In this document: positions 1 through 4,503 of the stretch, piece by piece
Numbering within the stretch: position 1 is the stretch's first letter
Layout: each line of letters starts with the position of its first letter
DNA from: an uncultured Pseudomonadota bacterium
GTDB taxonomy: Bacteria; Pseudomonadota; Gammaproteobacteria; Burkholderiales; SG8-39
Length of the DNA: 5,380 bases
Direction: 5' to 3'
Assembly: GCA_903864555.1 (NCBI GenBank)
Contig: CAIPGJ010000003.1
Coordinates: forward strand, 1 to 5,380
Program-made: the position numbers and the translations under genes
The notes under the pieces: model-generated
What the model saw: only the letters and a program-made list of their open reading frames with translations
Told to the model about the DNA's origin: nothing
The model's database searches: none

Positions 1-398
1 ACCTGCTGGCCGGGCGGGTGCACGTCACCCCGGTCACCTTCACCACCGGGCTGCCCTATATCAATTCGGGCAAGCTGGTGCCGCTGGTGGTGACCTCGGC
101 CGAGCGCTCGAAACTGCTGGACATGCCCACGGTGGCCGAGCAGGGCGTGCCTGGCTACGAATACCCCAGCTGGTTCGGTGTGCTCGCCCCGGCCGGCACC
201 CCGGCGCCCATCGTCAACAGGTTGAGCGTGGAGCTGGCGAAGATCGCGAAGTCACCCGAGGTGGTGAAAAAGCTCGCAGAAGCCGATGGCAGTTTCATGG
301 TGGGCAGCACACCTGAGCAGTTCCGCCAGATGATCGTCACGGAAACGGCACGCTGGAAGAAGCTGGTGCAGGACACCGGGATCAGGCTGGAGGAATGA
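1..398 (+). CDS. Bug/TctC-family periplasmic tricarboxylate-binding protein, 3' end only
   Basis: This is the C-terminal 131 or so residues of a Bug-family solute-binding protein; the gene begins upstream of the window. The open frame continues to the window edge (the first full codon is at position 3), and the edge residues read D-LLAGRV. This matches DLMAGRV in the two downstream paralogues, so the GTG at 18 is an internal valine and not a start. Family hallmarks are visible: a SGKL motif, then the P-T-VAEQGVPGYEY-SW segment, then APAGTPAPIVNRL, and the closing helix that ends GIRLEE. Bug proteins capture carboxylates in the periplasm, classically for a TctA/TctB membrane pair, which is not present here. 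It is the first member of a tandem array of three. Its stop codon (396-398) overlaps an ATG in another frame, and 143 nt separate it from the next true start. The ligand is unknown. Confidence 0.9.
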   Translation, partial: LLAGRVHVTPVTFTTGLPYINSGKLVPLVVTSAERSKLLDMPTVAEQGVPGYEYPSWFGVLAPAGTPAPIVNRLSVELAKIAKSPEVVKKLAEADGSFMVGSTPEQFRQMIVTETARWKKLVQDTGIRLEE

Positions 399-431
399 CC
401 GCCAGGGAAGTGCTGATCGAGTCTCAGGATA

Positions 432-455
432 AGGGAATGACTGAAAAGCTTCCCT
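432..455 (+). other. Small inverted repeat in the first Bug intergenic gap
   Basis: AGGGAA (432-437) and TTCCCT (450-455) are perfect complements around a 12-nt spacer that itself contains AAGCTT. As RNA this would be a weak 6-bp stem. No T-tract follows, so it is not a convincing terminator. It may be chance, or part of a structured spacer together with the stronger hairpin at 480-494. Confidence 0.3.
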
Positions 456-470
456 CCGAAGTGGGCGATT

Positions 471-501
471 CTCGAGGGGGGGGGCTGTGCCCCCAATTGA
501 G
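471..501 (+). other. GC-rich stem-loop containing a 9-G homopolymer
   Basis: A run of nine G (476-484) leads into a perfect hairpin. GGGGGC (480-485) pairs with GCCCCC (489-494) around a three-base TGT loop, and CTC (471-473) and GAG (499-501) could close an outer stem. It lies in the 143-nt gap between the first and second Bug genes, about 40 nt before the second gene's start. No uninterrupted T-tract follows (AATTGAGTATTT), so it is a poor intrinsic terminator. It could act as an attenuator, an mRNA stabiliser or processing site that sets relative expression of the array members. The homopolymer is also a candidate slippage site. The structure is seen; any function is inferred. Confidence 0.5.
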
Positions 502-528
502 TATTTCCTTCGCAGGACCACACCCGAT

Positions 529-535
529 AAGGAGG
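529..535 (+). promoter_or_regulatory. Strong Shine-Dalgarno site fixing the start of the second Bug gene
   Basis: AAGGAGG sits 6 nt before the ATG at 542 and is close to the ideal anti-16S complement. The reading frame stays open upstream to an ATG at 395 that overlaps the previous stop. That extension would bury the signal peptide 49 residues inside the protein, so this site and the secretion signal together decide for 542. Confidence 0.85.
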
Positions 536-541
536 TTCAGC

Positions 542-1528
542 ATGTCGCAATCCGCAATCCGGAAATATGCAGTGGCGTTCCCGTTGGTGGCGCTGGGCTG
601 TCTGCCCGGCGCAGTGTGCGCCCAGGCGACCGACTACCCTTCCCGACAGGTGACCATCATCGTCCCGACCGGGCCGGGCGCTTCCACCGATGTCGAGGCG
701 CGCCTCTATGCGCACAAGCTGGCCGAGCGCACCGGCCGTTCCTTTGTCGTCGATTTCAAGCCGGGCGCAGGCCAGACACTGGGTGCCGCTTACGTGGCGC
801 GCTCCACGCCTGACGGCTACACCCTGCTGACCATCACCGGCAGTTTCACCGCGACGCCTGCCCTGATGAACCTGCCCTACGAGACGGCGCGTGACTTTGC
901 CCCCATCGCGCTGATGAGCAACCGCAGCACCGTGATCCTGGCGCATCCCTCGGTGTCCTACAAGACCGTCCCTGAATACGTGGCCTTTGCGAAGGCCCGT
1001 CCGGGTGAAGTCAATGTCGCGACCAACGGCTCGGGCGGCTCGCCGCACCTCAATGCCGCGTGGTTCCACAACCTCACCGGGACCAAGGTCACCTTCGTGC
1101 ATTACAAGGCGGCCGCGGCGGCGCAAACCGATCTGATGGCCGGTCGGGTGTCGGTAACCTTCACCACCTTGCTCTCCGGCTTGCCGCATCTGCGCTCAGG
1201 CAAACTCCGGGCATTGGGCATTGCGAGCAGCGAGCGCACTGCCATGCTGGCCGGCATGCCGACCGCGGCCGAGCAGGGCGTGCCCGGCTACAACTACGCG
1301 AGCTGGTTGGGGATTGTTGCGCCGGCCGCCACGCCGGCTGCCATCGTCGACAAGCTCAATGGCGAGCTGGTGCGGATTTCCAGGCTGCCTGATGTGATGG
1401 CCAAGCTGGAAGCCGACGGCGGCAGCATGGTGGGCAGCACGCCCCAGGAATTGCGGCAGGTGATCCTCTCGGAGATCGCCCGCTACCGGAAAATTGTCGG
1501 CGACAATGGGATCAAGCTCGAGGAATGA
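542..1528 (+). CDS. Bug/TctC-family tricarboxylate-transport substrate-binding protein
   Basis: This is a complete 328-residue periplasmic solute-binding protein of the Bug family, of normal family length. Residues 1-27 form a Sec signal peptide: a short basic region (R7, K8), a hydrophobic core, and a predicted cut after AVCA before Q28. The mature part shows the family layout: VTIIVP at 37-42, a first ligand loop GPGASTD (44-50), the second region FKPGAGQT (72-79), TPDGYTLL (89-96), GSGGSPHLNAAW (163-174), SGKL (219-222), the AEQGVPGY block (243-250) and the final helix ending GIKLEE. In better-known Bug proteins the loops usually read PGG-xx-D and PGAGGN-IG, so both loops here are variant. 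A manual ungapped-style comparison gives about 64% identity to the next gene product, indicating tandem duplication. It probably binds a carboxylated small molecule; the ligand and membrane partner are unknown. Confidence 0.93.
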   Translation: MSQSAIRKYAVAFPLVALGCLPGAVCAQATDYPSRQVTIIVPTGPGASTDVEARLYAHKLAERTGRSFVVDFKPGAGQTLGAAYVARSTPDGYTLLTITGSFTATPALMNLPYETARDFAPIALMSNRSTVILAHPSVSYKTVPEYVAFAKARPGEVNVATNGSGGSPHLNAAWFHNLTGTKVTFVHYKAAAAAQTDLMAGRVSVTFTTLLSGLPHLRSGKLRALGIASSERTAMLAGMPTAAEQGVPGYNYASWLGIVAPAATPAAIVDKLNGELVRISRLPDVMAKLEADGGSMVGSTPQELRQVILSEIARYRKIVGDNGIKLEE

Positions 1529-1582
1529 GCCTGCTGCCTGCGGTGTCGCGCGGGCGGGCGATCCAACACCAGAAGGAAGCAG

Positions 1583-2569
1583 ATGAAGATTGCAGCCCTG
1601 ATTGCCGCCGGCATGGCCGGCGCCACCCTGATGTTCCCCGCGTCTGCGGTCCTGGCCCAGGCCCCCGCGGCCTGGCCCAACCGCCCGGTCACCATTGTCG
1701 TTCCCTTTGGTCCCGGCGCATCCACGGACATTGAAACGCGCCTCTACGCACAGAAGCTGACCGAAATCGTCGGGCAGTCCTTCGTCACCGACTACAAGCC
1801 GGGCGCCGGCACCACCGTGGGTTCAGGCTACGTGGCCAAGGCCGTGCCGGATGGCTACACCATCCTTGCGATCACCGGCAGCTTCACGGCCTCACCGGCC
1901 TTGTATCCGAAGCTGACTTTCGACCCGATCAAGGACTTTGCGCCGATTTCGTTGATGAGCCGGCGTACCACGGTGATCGTGGCCCATCCCGCCACGCCTT
2001 ATCGCAACCTCCAGGAATACATCGCCTTTGCGCGCACCAATTCCGGCAGGGTCAATGTCGGCACCACCGGCTCCGGCGGCTCGCCCCATCTGAATGCGGC
2101 CTGGTTCCACGGGCTGACCAACAGCCCGGTCACCTTCATCCACTACAAGGCGGCTGCCGCCGGCCAGTCCGACCTCATGGCCGGGCGTGTCGATGTCACC
2201 TTCACCACGGCGCTGAGCGCCATCCCGCACCTGAAGTCGGGCAAGCTCAAGCTGCTGGCCATTGGCAACAAGGAGCGCAGTCCCCTGCTGCCCGATGCGC
2301 AGACGGCGGTGGAGCAGGGCGTCGCCGGTTATGACTACTCCAGCATCTTCGGCATCATCGCCCCGGCTGCCGTGCCCCAGGCCGTGATCAACCGCCTGTC
2401 CGCGGAACTGGGCAAAGTCGCCAAGTCTCCTGACATCATCAAGAAACTCGAAGCCGATGGTGGCATCGTGGTGGGCAGCACGCCCGCGCAGTTCCGCGAG
2501 GTCATCACCTCGGAAATCGCCCGCTACCGGAAGATCGTCGGCGACACCGGCATCAAACTCGAGGAATGA
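1583..2569 (+). CDS. Bug/TctC-family tricarboxylate-transport substrate-binding protein (tandem paralogue)
   Basis: This is a complete 328-residue protein and the third member of the Bug array. The ATG at 1583 follows an AGAAGGAAG ribosome-binding site (1571-1579), and translation begins directly with a classic signal peptide: K2, a hydrophobic core, and a cut after AVLA (residue 25) before Q26. The mature domain repeats the array's variant signature: GPGASTD (43-49), YKPGAGTT (71-78), VPDGYTIL (88-95), GSGGSPHLNAAW (163-174), HYKAAAAGQ and DLMAGRV (187-203), and a GIKLEE end. It differs from its upstream neighbour in parts of the C-terminal ligand-facing region; for example, W255 of the neighbour (in ASWLGI) corresponds to I255 (in SSIFGI). 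This suggests a related but not identical ligand. It starts 54 nt after the previous stop and ends 64 nt before the MmgE/PrpD gene, which fits one operon. No lipobox or membrane anchor is seen, so a free periplasmic protein is expected. Confidence 0.93.
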   Translation: MKIAALIAAGMAGATLMFPASAVLAQAPAAWPNRPVTIVVPFGPGASTDIETRLYAQKLTEIVGQSFVTDYKPGAGTTVGSGYVAKAVPDGYTILAITGSFTASPALYPKLTFDPIKDFAPISLMSRRTTVIVAHPATPYRNLQEYIAFARTNSGRVNVGTTGSGGSPHLNAAWFHGLTNSPVTFIHYKAAAAGQSDLMAGRVDVTFTTALSAIPHLKSGKLKLLAIGNKERSPLLPDAQTAVEQGVAGYDYSSIFGIIAPAAVPQAVINRLSAELGKVAKSPDIIKKLEADGGIVVGSTPAQFREVITSEIARYRKIVGDTGIKLEE

Positions 2570-2591
2570 GCGCGGCCGGCCATTCGCATAA

Positions 2592-2609
2592 ACACCACAG
2601 ACACCACAG
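2592..2609 (+). repeat. Tandem 9-bp direct repeat before the MmgE/PrpD gene
   Basis: ACACCACAG occurs twice head to tail (2592-2600 and 2601-2609) in the 64-nt gap between the third Bug gene and the MmgE/PrpD gene, just upstream of the latter's ribosome-binding site. It gives an unusually A/C-rich, probably unstructured leader segment. It could be a simple slippage duplication or an mRNA element; no known regulator site is recognised. Confidence 0.6.
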
Positions 2610-2633
2610 ATACGACATGAAGGAAGTTGCGCC

Positions 2634-3965
2634 ATGACCACCGCTGCCCAGACCCTTGCGGGATTCGCCACCGGACTGTCCCTATCCAAAGTACCTGCCG
2701 CCGTTATCGAGCGCGCCAAGGATTGCATCATCGACACCGTCGGCGTGGCCAGCTTCGGCGCGCGCTTTCCCTGGAGCCACATGCTGGTCGAGCATGCGAA
2801 GCTGTATGGCGCGGGCGGCCCGTGCACCATTTTTGGCGTTCCCGGGCTGAAACTCTCGGCACCGTTTGCGGCGCTGGCCAATGGCGGCCTGACGCATGCC
2901 TATGAGCAGGACAGCCTGCGCCAGCCCGGCTCGGGCGTGCACGCCGGCGCGACCATCGTGCCGGCCCTGCTGGCTGCCGCCGAGGAAACCGGCGCCAGCG
3001 GCGAGAAGACCCTGGCCGCCTTCATCGCCGCCACCGAGGTGATGTTTCGCATCGGCCTGTCTTCGCATCACAGCAGCGAGAAGCTGGGCTTTCATGCCCC
3101 CGGCCTGACCGGGCCCTATGGCGCCACCGTGGCTGCCGGCCTCATCTATGGGCTGAGCGCGGAGCAACTGGTGAACGCCATGGGCATCGCCGGTTCGCTG
3201 TCCTGCGGCGTGCTGGCCTTTACGAAGTCGCAGCAGGGCGCCATGGTGAAGCGCCTGCACATGGGGCGCGCTTGTGAATCGGGCATCCTCGCCGCGCGCC
3301 TGGCGCAGCAGGGCTACACCGGGCCGGAGACCATCCTCGAGGGCAAGTTCGGCTTCCTCGACGTGTTCTGCAAGGACGGTGATGCGGCGCTGCTGACCAA
3401 GGGGCTGGGCGAGGACTGGGAGGTGCTGCGCATCTGCCTGAAGCGCTATGCCTGCCATGCCACTTCGCATCCGCCGGTGCAGGCCCTGCGTGAACTGATG
3501 GCGCGCGAGAATTTCGGTGGCGACGACGTGGAAGCCTTTGCCGTGGAGTCCAGCGACAAGGTAATGAGCCACCACATCATCCCCGAGCCCAACGACATCA
3601 TGCAGGGCCAGTACAGCCTGCCCTTCAACCTGGCGCTGGCGCTGTACCGGGATCCGGACGATGCCGCGTCCTTTGACGACAGCGCTGTGCAGGATGCACG
3701 CATCCGCGCCTTGTCGCGGCGCATCAGCTTCACTCTGGACAAGACTGCCAAGACCGCCTGGAGCAGTCGCCTGAAGCTCGCGCTCAGGGATGGGCGTACG
3801 CTGGTCACCGAGGGCGAGACCTTCAAGGGCATGCCCAAGGACCCGCTCAGCCGCGATGAATTGCGGCACAAGTTCTCGCTGCTGATGAAGGGGTTCGACG
3901 GCGCAGAGGGCCTGTTTGACCATCTGGCTGCGCTGGAGAATCAGGTGCGCGCCCTGCCTGCCTGA
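2634..3965 (+). CDS. MmgE/PrpD-family protein (dehydratase/decarboxylase-like)
   Basis: This is a 443-residue cytoplasmic protein of the MmgE/PrpD fold, of normal family length and without a signal peptide. The family includes 2-methylcitrate dehydratase (PrpD) and cis-aconitate decarboxylase (CAD/IRG1). The helical domain occupies about residues 1-265 and again the C-terminus, around a smaller lid domain at about 266-390. Visible motifs are ERAKDCIIDTVGV (26-38), the NGGLTHAYEQD segment (83-93), GVHAGATIVPALLAA (101-115), FHAPGLTGPYGA (153-164), MVKRLHMGRA (204-213) and KRYACHATSHP (270-280). From memory of the CAD structure, D93, H103, H154, K206, K270 and H275 line up with its active-site residues, while the CAD threonine near position 97 is Q here. 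Start ATG 2634 has a GAAGGAAG site (2619-2626) 7 nt upstream. It is last in the Bug gene group, so it probably acts on the imported carboxylate or a product of it. The exact reaction cannot be assigned: dehydration, decarboxylation and epimerisation all occur in this family. Confidence 0.92.
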   Translation: MTTAAQTLAGFATGLSLSKVPAAVIERAKDCIIDTVGVASFGARFPWSHMLVEHAKLYGAGGPCTIFGVPGLKLSAPFAALANGGLTHAYEQDSLRQPGSGVHAGATIVPALLAAAEETGASGEKTLAAFIAATEVMFRIGLSSHHSSEKLGFHAPGLTGPYGATVAAGLIYGLSAEQLVNAMGIAGSLSCGVLAFTKSQQGAMVKRLHMGRACESGILAARLAQQGYTGPETILEGKFGFLDVFCKDGDAALLTKGLGEDWEVLRICLKRYACHATSHPPVQALRELMARENFGGDDVEAFAVESSDKVMSHHIIPEPNDIMQGQYSLPFNLALALYRDPDDAASFDDSAVQDARIRALSRRISFTLDKTAKTAWSSRLKLALRDGRTLVTEGETFKGMPKDPLSRDELRHKFSLLMKGFDGAEGLFDHLAALENQVRALPA

Positions 3966-4001
3966 ATCCGGTTCCGGTCCAGGGTCCGCTAGAGACTCCG
4001 G

Positions 4002-4020
4002 GCGCACGCTTTCGGTGCGC
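4002..4020 (+). terminator. Hairpin after the MmgE/PrpD gene, possible terminator (also NtrC-site-like)
   Basis: GCGCAC (4002-4007) and GTGCGC (4015-4020) form a perfect 6-bp GC-rich stem with a 7-nt loop, starting 37 nt after the MmgE/PrpD stop. Its position suits transcription termination, but no T-tract follows, so it would be weak or factor-assisted. The same bases also read GCAC-N7-GTGC, the core spacing of NtrC enhancer sites. It lies about 410 bp from the predicted urtA start, farther than usual for NtrC, so the terminator or stabiliser reading is preferred. Confidence 0.4.
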
Positions 4021-4271
4021 ACTGTCCTGATTGGTGCGTCATGAAATTGCTGCAACAGTCTTCTCTGCCTGAGGATGTGCCGCTGGCGGAAAGAAGGGCG
4101 AGCTGTAGCGCGGCGTTGCCCACACATCGCTGCCACTGCAGCAGGGACGGCGAGTGCCAGCGGCCGGGGCTTGGCCACGCTCACGCTGGAAGTCCCGTCT
4201 GATCCTGCCAGGCTGCACCGAGGCATTCCCCGTCCACCATGCAGATACCGGATTCGCCTCGGCGGCCGGTG

Positions 4272-4288
4272 CGCACCATACCGGTACA
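4272..4288 (+). promoter_or_regulatory. Candidate NtrC-binding enhancer upstream of urtA
   Basis: The 17-bp element CGCACCATACCGGTACA matches the enteric-type NtrC consensus (TGCACCATATTGGTGCA form) at 13 of 17 positions, keeping the GCAC left half and replacing GTGC by GTAC on the right. Its centre at 4280 is about 145 bp upstream of the start predicted from the sigma-54 element at 4398-4413, within the usual enhancer range. It overlaps two perfect palindromes, GGTGCGCACC (4268-4277) and TACCGGTA (4279-4286), so another dimeric regulator could also use the region. The match is by eye from a remembered consensus. Confidence 0.5.
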
Positions 4289-4307
4289 GTGGGCAAGCCA
4301 CCGGCAG

Positions 4308-4325
4308 GCCCGGGTCAATCCGGGC
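4308..4325. other. Perfect inverted repeat downstream of the NtrC-like site
   Basis: GCCCGG (4308-4313) and CCGGGC (4320-4325) are perfect complements around a 6-nt spacer. The centre lies about 36 bp from the NtrC-like site, near an integral number of helical turns, so a second DNA-binding site is possible. It does not match the NtrC pattern, and GC-rich 6-bp repeats also arise by chance. Confidence 0.3.
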
Positions 4326-4341
4326 GACGGCTGGTAATGCC

Positions 4342-4369
4342 TTTCAACGCCTTCATTAAAAAGAATTTT
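4342..4369. promoter_or_regulatory. AT-rich bend region, possible weak IHF site
   Basis: Between the NtrC-like site and the sigma-54 element there is an AT block, ATTAAAAAGAATTTT (4355-4369), that stands out in otherwise GC-rich DNA. Immediately before it, TTTCAACGCCTTC (4342-4354) fits the IHF pattern WATCAA-N4-TTR with two mismatches. IHF commonly bends this interval in sigma-54 promoters. The AT block is on the less usual side of the core, so the IHF reading is weak, although intrinsic bending is plausible. Confidence 0.3.
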
Positions 4370-4397
4370 GTGCGCCGATGCGGCGATGTCATGACGA

Positions 4398-4413
4398 TGG
4401 CACGCTTCGTGCA
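4398..4413 (+). promoter_or_regulatory. Sigma-54 (-24/-12) promoter for urtA
   Basis: TGGCACGCTTCGTGCA agrees with the sigma-54 consensus TGGCACG-N4-TTGCW at all but one defined position (G instead of the first T of the -12 box). The invariant GG (4399-4400) and GC (4411-4412) have the required 10-nt spacing. Transcription should start near 4423-4425, leaving a leader of about 80 nt before the urtA ATG. RpoN promoters need an activator such as NtrC, and a candidate enhancer lies upstream at 4272-4288. The element is also a perfect inverted repeat, GCACG-CTT-CGTGC (4400-4412). Confidence 0.72.
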
Positions 4414-4488
4414 AACCCGTTTGGCAACGGTGCCCGTTGCGTTCTCCTCCTCCTTTTGCGCGATCGGGTGTCGTCCTCATCACCAATC

Positions 4489-4494
4489 AGGGAG
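4489..4494 (+). promoter_or_regulatory. Ribosome-binding site of urtA
   Basis: AGGGAG lies 9 nt before the ATG at 4504 and is the only purine-rich match nearby, supporting that start. A pyrimidine tract, CTCCTCCTCC (4444-4453), lies in the same leader and could pair with it imperfectly. Confidence 0.6.
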
Positions 4495-4503
4495 TGCATC
4501 GGA

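Larger units (their letters stand above)
3966..4503. other. 538-nt non-coding gap between two transcription units
   Basis: No credible gene is seen on either strand. The open frames here are short, rich in Arg, Pro and Cys, lack ribosome-binding sites, and contradict one another. The first part holds a hairpin after the MmgE/PrpD gene (4002-4020). About 4040-4260 shows nothing recognisable. The last 240 nt carry the predicted nitrogen-control elements for urtA: an NtrC-like site, a GC-rich inverted repeat, an AT-rich patch and a sigma-54 promoter. A degraded gene in the middle stretch cannot be excluded. Confidence 0.7.

Noticed and set aside
395..541. In-frame N-terminal extension of the second Bug gene from an ATG overlapping the previous stop (ATGA)
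   Set aside because: It would place the Sec signal peptide about 49 residues inside the protein and has no ribosome-binding site of comparable quality. The ATG at 542 has AAGGAGG at ideal spacing and begins directly with the signal peptide.
2617..2637. Six-codon open frame (MKEVAP) ending in an ATGA overlap with the MmgE/PrpD start, possible leader peptide
   Set aside because: It has no ribosome-binding site of its own, and its codons simply coincide with the GAAGGAAG site of the real gene. It is most likely chance.
4041..4202. 53-codon forward open frame with several cysteines in the intergenic gap
   Set aside because: There is no Shine-Dalgarno sequence before the ATG, the composition looks random and rich in Arg and Cys, and no family is recognisable.
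2682..4301. Long reverse-strand open frame of 539 codons
   Set aside because: It is antisense to the well-supported MmgE/PrpD gene. Its His-, Arg-, Gly- and Gln-rich composition is the usual artefact of GC-rich codon bias, and no domain is recognisable.
4421..4440. Second possible sigma-54 element beginning TTGGCA
   Set aside because: The distance between GG and the next suitable GC is wrong (14 nt, or shorter on the other choice, instead of 10), so it does not meet the strict spacing requirement.
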